A stretch of 64,000 nucleotides of DNA from assembly GCF_030812315.1 (NCBI RefSeq), contig NZ_JAUSSM010000010.1:62001-126000 (forward strand), written 5' to 3'. The stretch's first letter is position 1. Each line of letters opens with the position of its first letter. Source of the DNA: Arthrobacter oryzae (GTDB lineage Bacteria > Actinomycetota > Actinomycetes > Actinomycetales > Micrococcaceae). Positions 35,230 to 43,796 of this stretch are shown here, piece after piece. Both the position numbers and the translations under genes were made by a program. Under the pieces are notes generated by a model. The model had not been told where the DNA came from. It searched no databases and worked only from the letters and a program-made list of their open reading frames with translations.

Positions 35230-37083
35230 CTAACCGCCCGGGGTGACGACGATCTGGACGCGGTCGAGGTTCTGGGCCAGGGCGAAGGTGGCCGTCGGGT
35301 CTCCGGTGCGCTCAGACGAAACACGAAGAGCCACCAGGTACGTGCCGGGCTTATCGAACGCCGCGTTGGTCTGCAGCATGACGACGTTCCCGACCCGGAC
35401 GAGCGGTGCGTCGGTGTAAACGCCGTCGCCGTCCAGATCCCATTCGGCCTTTACTACAGCGCCGGCTCCAGGCGGTACTTGCGCCTTCGCCCTCAGATTA
35501 ATCGTCTGGCCAACCTTGACCGAGGTGGATTCCTTACCCTGGACTGTCAGGTCAACCGTAGGCTGAATGCCCCGTCGGGCCGCTGCGTTGTCAGGCACCA
35601 CAACTTGGGCATCCGAGATCTGGTAGTTGGTGGATGCCGGCGGCTTCACCCCGTTTTCGGCCCAGGCGGCGACGTCCCGCAGGGCTTGTTCCGCCATTCC
35701 GTACCAGTTGACCAGATGCTTGGCTCGTTCCCCTGTAACGGGTGCGTTCTGGTGGTCTGCGTGGTCGTTGTAGTAGATCCTGTAGTTGTCCGTTGCGGCT
35801 TGGCCCAGGCTGGCCTGGACGCGCTGCCGGTACCAGTCCGCATGCTGGGGCAAGGCGTCCGTGTCGTAGAGGTTGTCGACCACTATGACCTTTCCGTTGA
35901 TGGAGCCATCAAAAGCTGTGTTCCCTGAAACAAAGCCGGAGAAGCCTGGATCCTTCACGGGGCGCTGCGGATACAAAGCGGTGCCGTCCGCCTTGAGGAA
36001 TTGCTGCAGTCCGACCCAGCCTTCGCTGGCGGGAGGGGTTTGGTAGCGGTAGTAGAAGCGGTTTGCGATGTTCCAGCGGTTATCGACCGTGTCGCCCATC
36101 TGTGCCAGTTCAGCCCGGACCCGGACGCCCAGCGGGGAGTTCTCAGTGCCCAGATACCCCGGGGTGTTCCAGAAGTCATCGGCGTATGTGGGGTCGAACC
36201 ACAGGGGAATGCTGGAGTCGAGTCCGTTTGCGTACTGTTCGGAGCGGCCGAGGAGGTAGTCAGGGAACTCCCAGCCCTTCCAGGGGATTCCGAGTGCGTG
36301 GACTTCTCTCAGCATGGCCTGCTCGGCCGGATCGAGGCCGGTGTAGGGGTTTCCACTGCCGCCTGGGAGAAGTGCGTTGCTGATCTGGTCGGCTCTGTTG
36401 CCGAGAATCAGTTCAGCGGCTGATCGGCCCACGAAGTTGTAACTGGTGGGTTGGGGGACGCCTTGGACCATCGGAACAAACCCCTGCCAGACGCCGGTGC
36501 TGTTCTCGGTGGCGCCGATCGTCTGGTAGGAGCCGCCACTCGGGCCGTAGAGATAACCCGAAATCTTCCGGTTGCTTCCGTAGTACTTTGCGGCCAGTGT
36601 TTCGGCGAACTTCGCAGCCGCCGCTGTGTGCCGATACCCCAGCGCCAAAGACTTGTTGCCCGCCTGAACTGCATAACCTCCACTGGAAAGCGCGAAGCCT
36701 ACGGCACGGTCATCGGCTTGGGAGGTGTCCTCCTCGGGGGTAAAGGCCGTGGGGTAGGTGTACTGGAAGAAGCGCCCCTCCCACGTGCCGAGGTCCTGTT
36801 TGGCGTGGAAGTAGACGTTGAATTCGATGTTGGTGCCCTCGAAATGCGCGCGAATCCTATGGTGGGCGATCGGAGCTGTTTCGTCCGTTTCGCTGTCGAG
36901 GACGGGTTTGGTGAATTGCGGGTCGATGCAGTCGGCAGTGATCTGCATGGCGCCAGCAACGGCAACGCACTCGGGTGCGGCTGCCATTCCCGGGGGTGCG
37001 CTTCCGAGGCCGGTTCCCAGCAGCAACGACGCTGCCAGAATACCGATGCCGCCGTGACGAGCAAGAGTGCAATTGATGCTCAT
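35230..37083 (-). CDS. Secreted alpha/beta-hydrolase with C-terminal PKD-like domain
   Basis: This protein has 617 residues. A signal peptide of about 35 residues (HGGIGILAASLLLGTGLGSAPPGMAAA) predicts export. The catalytic part has a nucleophile elbow GPSGGSYQT with Ser182 and a His-containing NDHADHQNAPVTG block typical of alpha/beta hydrolases acting on esters. A C-terminal beta-sandwich (VKAEWDLDGDGVYTD) resembles PKD domains. AAGGAGG precedes the ATG. I cannot assign a family precisely; a carbohydrate or feruloyl/acetyl esterase would fit the locus. It is the only clearly secreted enzyme in the glycan region and may unmask polymer outside the cell. LacI-like palindromes lie upstream at 37161 and 37201. 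Confidence 0.6.
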   Translation of the reverse strand: MSINCTLARHGGIGILAASLLLGTGLGSAPPGMAAAPECVAVAGAMQITADCIDPQFTKPVLDSETDETAPIAHHRIRAHFEGTNIEFNVYFHAKQDLGTWEGRFFQYTYPTAFTPEEDTSQADDRAVGFALSSGGYAVQAGNKSLALGYRHTAAAAKFAETLAAKYYGSNRKISGYLYGPSGGSYQTIGATENSTGVWQGFVPMVQGVPQPTSYNFVGRSAAELILGNRADQISNALLPGGSGNPYTGLDPAEQAMLREVHALGIPWKGWEFPDYLLGRSEQYANGLDSSIPLWFDPTYADDFWNTPGYLGTENSPLGVRVRAELAQMGDTVDNRWNIANRFYYRYQTPPASEGWVGLQQFLKADGTALYPQRPVKDPGFSGFVSGNTAFDGSINGKVIVVDNLYDTDALPQHADWYRQRVQASLGQAATDNYRIYYNDHADHQNAPVTGERAKHLVNWYGMAEQALRDVAAWAENGVKPPASTNYQISDAQVVVPDNAAARRGIQPTVDLTVQGKESTSVKVGQTINLRAKAQVPPGAGAVVKAEWDLDGDGVYTDAPLVRVGNVVMLQTNAAFDKPGTYLVALRVSSERTGDPTATFALAQNLDRVQIVVTPGG

Positions 37084-37160
37084 GGTCCTCCTTCATTGGG
37101 GGCCCCAGGCGCGCGCGGACGGTCTTTGTCTGCGCCGAGTGAGTGGGGAAACGCACGCTA

Positions 37161-37172
37161 TGGAACGTTTCA
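37161..37172. promoter_or_regulatory. Possible LacI-type operator upstream of the secreted hydrolase
   Basis: TGGAACGTTTCA, 10 of 12 bases symmetrical around AACGTT, lies 78 bp upstream of the start at 37083. It resembles the operators at 18101 and 40891 at the core. Confidence 0.4.
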
Positions 37173-37200
37173 GAGGAGACTACCGCCCCCACCTAAATCG

Positions 37201-37214
37201 GTCAACCGGTTGAC
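37201..37214. promoter_or_regulatory. Perfect palindrome upstream of the secreted hydrolase
   Basis: GTCAACCGGTTGAC is a perfect 14-bp palindrome in the spacer between the hydrolase and GH43 genes. Its AACCGGTT core is of the kind used by some LacI-family regulators. Confidence 0.45.
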
Positions 37215-37258
37215 AAGATAGGGGCGGTAGGCTGCGATCGGCGGCCGGCGAGGTGATC

Positions 37259-38302
37259 CTAAGGTGTGTTGCTTTGGGGATTCCACGCGTCCTGCCAGTC
37301 GATGACGGGTCGGCGGTCTTCGAACCGGACCTCGAGCCACACGTGACGGGCCGATGAGGTGTCGGGAGCTCCAGCCTGAACGAACGCGTTAATCTCCGGG
37401 TCGGGTGTTCCGCCGGTAAATTGGGCTTCTGTTGCCTCCCACGAGCGCCGGATCATGTCGTCAGGCATGTCGGGGAGCCATCTGTCGGCAAGTGCGATGT
37501 GACGTCCATTGTCGAGGGTGAGGACCGAAGATATTTGGGAGTGGAAGGACGTGCCAGTGGCATCTTTTCTGTGTGGGTCCCCCAGAACTGTCCAAGGTCC
37601 GTGGTAATCGTCGGCCACTGCGATTTCGGAGCGATTGGGGAAGTACCAGCTGGTACCTGAGGTGATGAGGTAATGACGGCCCTCATGGCGGAAATAGGCA
37701 GGCGCTTCGCGGACGAAAGGAGGATGCGGGTGTGGGAAATGGGAGCTGAAAGTCCCCGTCACGTCCGTAAGATCCTCAGTCAGGTCCGCGCAAATGAGTT
37801 CCGAGTGAACGCGTTCAAAGAAGTAATAGCCTCGACCGGTTTCAGGATCTACGACCAAGTCAAAGTCGCCGGCACTCATCCCTAACGGTTCAAATCCTGG
37901 TCGCGCGAGTTTGTAGGGTCCCTCGAAGCGCTCAGCCTGGTAGACCCAGGAGCGCTGCTTGCCGTCTGCATGCATCACTTTCATCCAGCAAACGAAGTTT
38001 CCCGTCGTGGGGTGACGTACGATGTGGGGCCGGTCCATCATGGCTTCCGGATGCAGTGGTGAATCAGGAACATCCGGCTCTGCTGGAATGATGGTTCCCA
38101 GGTCCTGCCAGGTCAGTAGGTCGGAGGAACGGTACGCCCTGACGCCGCTGTGCCATCGTCCGGTGGCTGGCGTGGACTGGGATTTATCCTCGCCGTACCA
38201 GTAGTACTGCCCGTCCATTGTGAGGATGGAGCCTCCATGGATATGTATGCGGTTGCCTTGGGCGTCGAGCATGATTTCGCCCGGGCGGATGCTGTGGTTC
38301 AT
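37259..38302 (-). CDS. GH43-like glycosidase (galactan/arabinan-type propeller)
   Basis: This cytoplasmic protein of 347 residues has a five-bladed propeller pattern: GGSILTMDGQYYWYGED, SGVRAYRSSDLLTWQDLG, MMDRPHIVRHPTTGNFVCW, AGDFDLVVDPETGRGYYFFE and VREAPAYFRHEGRHYL, which carries the likely acid Glu. It is distant from the other two GH43 proteins here and resembles the branch containing exo-beta-1,3-galactanases. The ATG at 38302 is preferred to the frame start at 38398, which would overlap the upstream GH3 gene. It follows GH3 by about 50 bp on the same strand and is probably in one operon with it. Likely role: removal of galactosyl or arabinosyl units from imported fragments. Confidence 0.75.
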   Translation of the reverse strand: MNHSIRPGEIMLDAQGNRIHIHGGSILTMDGQYYWYGEDKSQSTPATGRWHSGVRAYRSSDLLTWQDLGTIIPAEPDVPDSPLHPEAMMDRPHIVRHPTTGNFVCWMKVMHADGKQRSWVYQAERFEGPYKLARPGFEPLGMSAGDFDLVVDPETGRGYYFFERVHSELICADLTEDLTDVTGTFSSHFPHPHPPFVREAPAYFRHEGRHYLITSGTSWYFPNRSEIAVADDYHGPWTVLGDPHRKDATGTSFHSQISSVLTLDNGRHIALADRWLPDMPDDMIRRSWEATEAQFTGGTPDPEINAFVQAGAPDTSSARHVWLEVRFEDRRPVIDWQDAWNPQSNTP

Positions 38303-38354
38303 GAGAGTCACGCCTTGTCTGTGAGGGGTGGGTAACGGTGCATGCGGGCCTGAG

Positions 38355-40766
38355 TTAGCCGGCGTAGAAGGACCGGCTTTTACCGTCGATGAGCGCATCC
38401 GAAGCTATGTGAACCGAGTTTTTCAGCCGGATGTCAGCGGACGAAGCGCCGATCAGGATGTCCACATGACCCGCTTCGACTTTCCATTGCATCTCAGCGT
38501 CGAGGAAGGCCAGCTGAGACGTCTCAACGCGAAAGTCCACCCGGGTTTTTTGTCCCGGTTCCAGAGTGACCCTGCGGAAGCCGGCGAGTTCCAGAACCGG
38601 GCGGGAGACGGAAGCGAATCTGTCACTCAGGTAGAGTTGCACCACTTCAGTCCCGGCTCGGTCACCCGTGTTGGTGATGGCAAAGGAGGCATCGAACCCG
38701 CTATCGGCCATGACCGGCTCTTTCGACACCGAGAGTTCTGTGTAGTCGAAGGTCGTGTAAGACAAACCGTGTCCAAAGACATACCGCGGAGTGTGGGGCG
38801 AGTCGACGTAGTCGGGAAATCCTATGCTTCCTCCCTGGTGCCAGCAGGAGCCATGGGGATGGTTGTAGTAGACCGGGACCTGTCCGGCGTTTCGGGCAAT
38901 ACTGACTGGAAGTCGGCCCGAGGGAGAGTATTCGCCCACAAGGACGTCAACTATGGCCTCCGCGCCACCTTCTGCGGGGCTCCAAGCTTCCAAAAGCGCA
39001 GACAGGTACTTGTCCGCTGCGTCACTGGACACCGGGCGCCCATCCACGTGAATCCCGATCATCGGTTTGCCCAGCTCCGTCAGCTTGATCATGAGCTTTT
39101 CCTGGCATGCCGGAAGGTTGATATTCGTAGCGTCAATTCCTTCACCCATCGAAGCGATGGATGCCGTGCCGTGTTTGCCGCCGAGAGTCAGAAGTATGAC
39201 GTCGGCTTCTGCAGCCACGGCGAGGGCTTCCTCGTGCCCGGATTCGTCAGGGCCCGCGATGGGGTACCCGTAGGCCCACTCCACCTCTGTCTCGGGCATC
39301 CGGTCAACGAGCTCTTCGAGGAGGCTGCGGATTCCTGGCTTTTGCTGCTGCAGCAAGTCCTCGAATGCTGCGCTGTCAGAAGCTTCAATCGTTGTGCCCG
39401 GAACCGTATCGGTAATAGTCCTCTGGGCGTCGCTGCTGGTGGTCAGTCCCGCCATTGAAGCGTTGACCGCCAACCTTCCTTCCGCCATCGAATAGTGTGT
39501 GTAACCGCCAAAGAAGAACCTTGCGGTAGTGGCGTGGCAGCCGATGACAGCCAGTTTCCTGATCCCGGGCCGCAGAGGAAGGACGCCGTCGTTAGTGAGC
39601 AGGACCAGCGACTCACGCGCTGATTGATTCGCGACTGCCGTGTCAGCAGGCAGCTTGAAGGAGGTGTCCCTTTCCGCCGGGTCGGGTGCAAACGGATTCT
39701 CGAAAAGTCCCATGCGGAACTTTGCCTGGAGCACCTGCTGTACGGCCCGGTCCAGCAGCGCAATGTCGGCACGTCCCTCGGCAAACCAAGCCCTCAGTTC
39801 CGGGCCGAAACCTTGGGGCACGTGGAGCTCAACGTCCAGGCCTGCGCGCAACGCGGCCAGGCCGGCATCTGCCGGGGACGGTGCGACACGCTGAACAGAA
39901 TGCAGATTGCCCACCGCGCCGTAGTCAGAGACGACCAAACCGTCGAAACCCATGTGCTCCCGCAACACCGTTTTCAGGAGCCGGACGGACGCTGTGACGG
40001 GTTCCCCGCCTACCGAGTTGTAGGACGGCATCACACCCCGCAATCCCGCCCCTGAAATAACAGCCTGGAAGGGCTTGGCGTAGATCTCCATGAGGGTGCG
40101 GTCCGGCACGTTGCAATGCGCGCCGTGGATGCCGCCTTCCGTGTGGTGTGAACCGACAAAGTGCTTGGCCACGGCCTCTGTTTGCCGACCCGCGGAATCT
40201 CGCCCTTGGAGTCCCTGCGTGAACGCGACTCCCAGCGCAGAAGCGAGAGCCGGATCTTCACCGTACGTTTCGCCTTGCCGTCCCATTCGTGGATCGCGCG
40301 AGATGTCCAGGACGGGCGCCAAAGTGTGGGTGATGCCCACGGCGCGTTCCTGTTTGCCTACGATCTCCCCGACCCTGCGTTCCGCATCAACATTCCATCC
40401 AGCCGCCCGCCCCAGCCCGGAGGGAAAGCTCGTTGCACCGGGCAGGTAAGCACCGCACAGGCCCTCCATATGGAAAATCGCCGGAATACCGTGCCCAGAA
40501 TGCTCCATCGCATCGTTTTGTATTCGGCGTTGAAAGGCAGTCACCTCATCCAGCGAAAGCGCTGAGCGGACTTCAAGGCACGACACTTCACCAATACCGA
40601 AGGGAAAACGCTCCGCAAAGTCCTCAGTGTTGGTGATGTCCGAAGGGAAGTAACAGGAAACCTGCGCCATTTTTTCGTCGAGGTTAAGTTCCTGAAGAAG
40701 CAGCCCTGCGCGGTCCCGGGGAGCCAGTGCGCTATTCAGCCAGGGTTTTGTCTCGTGTGTACTCAA
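38355..40766 (-). CDS. GH3 beta-glycosidase (beta-glucosidase/xylosidase type)
   Basis: This 803-residue enzyme has no signal peptide. The N-terminal barrel contains GDPRMGRQGETYGEDP-like text (DPRMGRQGETYGEDP) and KHFVGSHHTEGG; the nucleophile Asp lies in GLVVSDYGAV. The second alpha/beta domain carries VILLTLGGKHG, followed by a fibronectin III-like C-terminal domain (GFRRVTLEPGQKTRVDF). These are standard for bacterial GH3 beta-glucosidases and beta-xylosidases. No ATG fits the start: TTG at 40766 follows GAGG by 6 bases and is preferred to TTG at 40778. A LacI-type site at 40891 lies about 125 bp upstream. Confidence 0.88.
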   Translation of the reverse strand: MSTHETKPWLNSALAPRDRAGLLLQELNLDEKMAQVSCYFPSDITNTEDFAERFPFGIGEVSCLEVRSALSLDEVTAFQRRIQNDAMEHSGHGIPAIFHMEGLCGAYLPGATSFPSGLGRAAGWNVDAERRVGEIVGKQERAVGITHTLAPVLDISRDPRMGRQGETYGEDPALASALGVAFTQGLQGRDSAGRQTEAVAKHFVGSHHTEGGIHGAHCNVPDRTLMEIYAKPFQAVISGAGLRGVMPSYNSVGGEPVTASVRLLKTVLREHMGFDGLVVSDYGAVGNLHSVQRVAPSPADAGLAALRAGLDVELHVPQGFGPELRAWFAEGRADIALLDRAVQQVLQAKFRMGLFENPFAPDPAERDTSFKLPADTAVANQSARESLVLLTNDGVLPLRPGIRKLAVIGCHATTARFFFGGYTHYSMAEGRLAVNASMAGLTTSSDAQRTITDTVPGTTIEASDSAAFEDLLQQQKPGIRSLLEELVDRMPETEVEWAYGYPIAGPDESGHEEALAVAAEADVILLTLGGKHGTASIASMGEGIDATNINLPACQEKLMIKLTELGKPMIGIHVDGRPVSSDAADKYLSALLEAWSPAEGGAEAIVDVLVGEYSPSGRLPVSIARNAGQVPVYYNHPHGSCWHQGGSIGFPDYVDSPHTPRYVFGHGLSYTTFDYTELSVSKEPVMADSGFDASFAITNTGDRAGTEVVQLYLSDRFASVSRPVLELAGFRRVTLEPGQKTRVDFRVETSQLAFLDAEMQWKVEAGHVDILIGASSADIRLKNSVHIASDALIDGKSRSFYAG

Positions 40767-40890
40767 GGAAGTCCTCAATCCACCAGTCGTTTAGCCGGTT
40801 GGGGGAAACTGGAGGGCCCAACCGGACGGCGGGGTTTCCCCACCGCGCCGGACGACAGGGCGCCGGACTTCAAAGTGAAACGCTGCACTC

Positions 40891-40910
40891 GTGCAACGTT
40901 ATACGCAACG
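40891..40910. promoter_or_regulatory. LacI-type operator upstream of GH3
   Basis: GTGCAACGTTATACGCAACG, two AACG-containing half-sites. It shares an extended form with 10879. On the minus strand a TATAAC box overlaps it. Confidence 0.6.
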
Positions 40911-41034
40911 CTACAGATTCATTCACCACAACGCAATGGCAATTTGGCCTGGATTGGAACAATGGCAGAAACGGCCTGGAGGTGCGGCGGAGTAGTGGCC
41001 ACCGCAGCGCACCGCACCGCACCTCCTAAGGGAC

Positions 41035-41322
41035 TTAGCGCTTGACGGCGTCCAGCTTGAGCATTTTGGCGATGACGCCGTCGAGTTCGGAGTGGTCGAA
41101 GATCTTCCTCCAGTCGTCCTTGATGATGGTGTCCTTGCCGTACTGGATGGCGATTTCGCAGGCCTCGGAGAACGGGTTGGAACCGCGCAGCGCGTTGGTG
41201 AGCGCAATCTGGACGTGGCCGAACAGCATGGCCTTGGCTGCTTCCTCGGGACCGCCTGCGGTGTGGACGGTTTCGTGGAGTGCCTCGTTGAGGGTGCCGA
41301 TCATGGAGGCCACGGTTTCCAC
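41035..41322 (-). pseudogene. C-terminal fragment of a phosphogluconate-dehydrogenase-C-type oxidoreductase
   Basis: An open stretch of about 95 codons reads VETVASMIGTLNEALHETVH, then GHVQIALTNALRGSNPFSEA and DTIIKDDWRKIFDHSELDGV. This looks like the all-helical C-terminal domain (PGDH_C type) of NAD(P)-dependent enzymes related to 6-phosphogluconate dehydrogenase. The N-terminal Rossmann domain is missing. Upstream on the same strand, in another frame, lies an unrelated fragment with LTWIRQKHVTAFPRNLAVEP, so the gene is broken at about 41330. A D-apionate oxidoisomerase would belong to a similar family, which would fit the apiose genes, but that link is speculative. It lies next to an IS110 element that may have caused the break. 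Confidence 0.5.
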
Positions 41323-41599
41323 GAGGGTCCGCGGACGTATTCGCGGGTGCCTGAGGCGGGAAGTTCGTCGAAGGTTTCGTGGGTGATCTTTGGTTCGACC
41401 GCGAGGTTTCGGGGGAACGCGGTGACGTGCTTTTGGCGGATCCAGGTCAGAGCAAATTCTGGTTCTGACGTTCTGACGCCCGAAGCGGTCTTTACCGTGA
41501 AGCCGCTCTGACCCGCGAAAACAACGAATTAGTTCATGGACCGGGAGTTCTCGCAGCTACTTCCACTCCCGCGCTTTTAACGCCTGTGAGGATTGGGGT

Positions 41600-41880
41600 G
41601 GCTGGTCTGGGATTGGCTGGCAGAGTAGGTGCAGGCCGTTCCACCCCGCGGTCGTGACTCATTAAACGCTTGGCCCCGTCTGGGTGTCCTGTTATCGACT
41701 TGTCCGTCCGTTGGGTGGGCGGCCGGCACCTGCCCGGCCCACATCGGTGACTTGATCAGAAGATTGTCCGCCCCCGCGGGGGCGTGGCTCGTCACAGTGC
41801 TGTTCCGAAGTGACCTCTACCCGGACTGGTACCGGCCCGTAACGGCCTGACCATGTCCGCGAAATGAGGAAGGTGCCAGA
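41600..41880 (+). ncRNA. Candidate bridge-RNA region of the IS110 element
   Basis: These 280 bases have no credible gene and lie directly upstream of the IS110-family transposase. IS110-group elements encode a structured bridge (seeker) RNA in this position. GC-rich inverted segments are visible, for example GTCCGCCCCCGCGGGGGCG (41767 on) and GGTGGGCGGCCGGCACCTGCC. I could not fold it or identify target and donor loops by eye, so limits are approximate. Confidence 0.25.
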
Positions 41881-41886
41881 ACCGCT

Positions 41887-42957
41887 ATGACTATCGTTGC
41901 GTATTCCCACCCGTTTGTCGTGGGTGTCGACACCCACGCCCGGAAGCACGTTTTCGCCATCATTGCCGCGCCAAGCGGCGAACGGATCGAAAACCGGGAT
42001 TTCCCAGCGACGGGCGCCGGGATCAACCGCGCCATTGCTTGGGTGGCGCGTCGCACCGAGGCCGACCTGGCCACTCTATGGGTGATTGAGGGCGCGGCTT
42101 CTTACGGTGCCGTGTTGGCCGGTGCTGCCGCAGCTGCCGGCTACCAGGTTGCTGAAGCCACGCGCATGGATGCCCTGCCGCGTCGTGGGGTTGGTAAGTC
42201 GGATCCGTTGGACGCGCACCGGATCGCTTCTGCCGTCCTTTCCCTGGAAGAGGATAAGTTGCGCCGGCCACGGTTGAACGAAGGGGTCCGCGCAGCGTTG
42301 CGGGTCCTCGTCACTGCGCGTCATTCGATGACAACCGACCGGACCAGGACCGTGAACGCGTTGACTGCGCTGCTCCGGATCAATGATTTGGGTTTTGATG
42401 CGCGCAAGTCGTTGAGCGGAAGTCAGATACTGGAGGTGTCCCGGTGGCGGGTCCGTGAGGAAGCTCTTGCTGTATCGGTGGCCCGCTCTGAAGCGGTCAG
42501 ACTGGCCAAGCGCATCGGCGACCTTGACGCTGAGATCAAAGCAAACGGCTCCCGGATCACCGGACTGGTTGAGGTAAGCGAAGCGGCGCCGCTGCTGCAG
42601 GAAGCCGGCTTCGGACCAGTCACGGCAGCAATTTGTCTTACCGCTTGGTCTCATCAGGGCCGGGTACGTTCCGAGGCGGCTTTCGCCTCCCTGGCCGGGG
42701 TCAACCCCATTCCCGCTTCATCTGGAAATACCGTCCGTCATAGGCTCAACCGCGGCGGCGACAGGACCCTGAACAAAGCCCTTCACATGGTTGCTCTTAC
42801 GAGGATGGCGTTCGATCCAGCGACCATCGAGTACGTAGCGAAACGGCAAGCAGAAGGGCGAACCAAGAAAGAAATTCGTCGGTGCGTGAAGCGCTACCTC
42901 GCCCGACGGATCTACCGCACACTCAATGCCAACAGTCCCCAGCCATTGCTACATTGA
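41887..42957 (+). mobile_element. IS110-family transposase (intact)
   Basis: This 356-residue transposase has an N-terminal RuvC-like DEDD domain: VVGVDTHARKHVFAI (first Asp), WVIEGAASYGAVLA (Glu) and GKSDPLDAHRIA (two Asp). A coiled middle segment follows, then the C-terminal Transposase_20 domain: VSEAAPLLQEAGFGPVTAA, FASLAGVNPIPASSG and the conserved Ser region with RLNRGGDRTLNKALHMVAL. This is the IS110 pattern. AGGAAGG lies upstream of the ATG at 41887. Such enzymes recombine DNA guided by an element-encoded bridge RNA and leave no inverted repeats, so the element ends cannot be read off. It sits between a truncated dehydrogenase and repeat copy 2. Confidence 0.9.
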
Positions 42958-43184
42958 CAACCATAGAAGAGTCGATAATGACGTTTCGTCGTTCTGGCCT
43001 CAGCCGGCACATCCTGGTTTTGCTTTTGCGTGTTTGTCATTCTGAGATGCCGTCGTCGTAGCCGACTCGTCGGTAAGGGGAGGGCGAGACGCGGGACTGG
43101 TTCTGGATCAACCGAGTCAGTGAACTCCGGTGCCTATGCGCCGCGCGAGCCGGTTGGATCGGGCATTGGAGTGGGGAAAAGAGC
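42958..43184. other. Interval after IS110
   Basis: It contains the unresolved right end of the IS110 element and an unassigned stretch. A weak similarity to bases 6640-6690 near GAGTGAGCTCGGT/CAGTGAACTCCGGT hints that the repeat may start slightly left of its palindrome. I see no gene. Confidence 0.4.
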
Positions 43185-43203
43185 GTGTGCACATTGTGCA
43201 CAC
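43185..43203. promoter_or_regulatory. 19-bp palindrome P1, repeat copy 2
   Basis: GTGTGCACATTGTGCACAC with perfect 9-bp arms. It differs from copy 1 only at the central base. Confidence 0.7.
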
Positions 43204-43261
43204 TTGGGGCTTCAGATCGGGTCGTACTGGTGGCGGACTGGGCCAGATTGCGGAGGTTTTC

Positions 43262-43317
43262 GGGGGAGTGGCGGATTCGCAGGGGTCGGAATATAGTTCG
43301 ACTCCCACCTCGGGCAC
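43262..43317 (+). pseudogene. tRNA-Leu-like module, degenerate (copy 2)
   Basis: A 56-nt module the same length as copy 1. The 5' end GGGGGAGTGGCGGATTCGCA resembles the start and D-arm of tRNA-Leu (GCCCGAGTGGCGGAAT...). The 3' end TTCGACTCCCACCTCGGGCAC keeps the T-loop and acceptor strand. The acceptor cannot pair fully and the anticodon arm is missing, so it is not a working tRNA. Confidence 0.5.
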
Positions 43318-43323
43318 GCATGA

Positions 43324-43344
43324 CCCCTCGTCAGAGGGGTTTTT
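43324..43344 (+). terminator. Intrinsic terminator in repeat copy 2
   Basis: CCCCTC-GTCA-GAGGGG followed by TTTTT. The stem is identical to copy 1 while the loop differs by one base. Confidence 0.8.
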
Positions 43345-43665
43345 GCTTTAATGTGTGGACATTGACCTTCCGCGGGTTCCTCTGACGCTGTCCGCGGTCT
43401 GTGCCTGGCGCCGCGGGCACCTATTCGGTTGTGTGGGTGGCGTGGTCAGGGCCTGGCTGGTGGCCCCTCCGCCTGCTGGAATCAAAGGATATGGTCGTCC
43501 TTTCTTGCTGTTCCGGTGGTCAGTTGTTGGCTGTGACTCATTCATGGCCAAGAGTTGTGGTGACGACATGACCAATGCGAATCCTCTTCGAGGATCTTCC
43601 TCGGAGAGCTGCTTTCTGCGGGCCAGGTAGAGTGCGCTCATCGCGTGTTTGTCCGGCCAAAAGCG

Positions 43666-43684
43666 GTGTGCACATTGTGCACAT
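43666..43684. promoter_or_regulatory. 19-bp palindrome P2, repeat copy 2
   Basis: GTGTGCACATTGTGCACAT, one base off perfect symmetry, followed by the extra half-site TTGTGCAC. It lies 481 bp from P1 against 480 in copy 1. Confidence 0.65.
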
Positions 43685-43796
43685 CCTTGTGCACGGCGGC
43701 TTTTCGACCCGCATTTGATCCCTTCCGTCTGGTTCTGCCTTCACTACTTCATGAAGTTCCCTGTTTCAGGCGACATGACTTTCCGGTATAGATCGT

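Larger units (their letters stand above)
43185..43796 (+). repeat. Palindrome-bounded tRNA-like repeat, copy 2
   Basis: The second copy of the repeat at 6710-7320, in the same orientation and with the same order: palindrome, 58-bp spacer, 56-nt tRNA-like module, terminator, about 320 bp of conserved non-coding DNA, palindrome and about 110 bp of tail. Divergence is spread along the whole length (roughly a fifth to a quarter of positions by eye), so duplication is not recent. The two copies lie 36.5 kb apart and flank the glycan-utilisation region. Confidence 0.75.
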
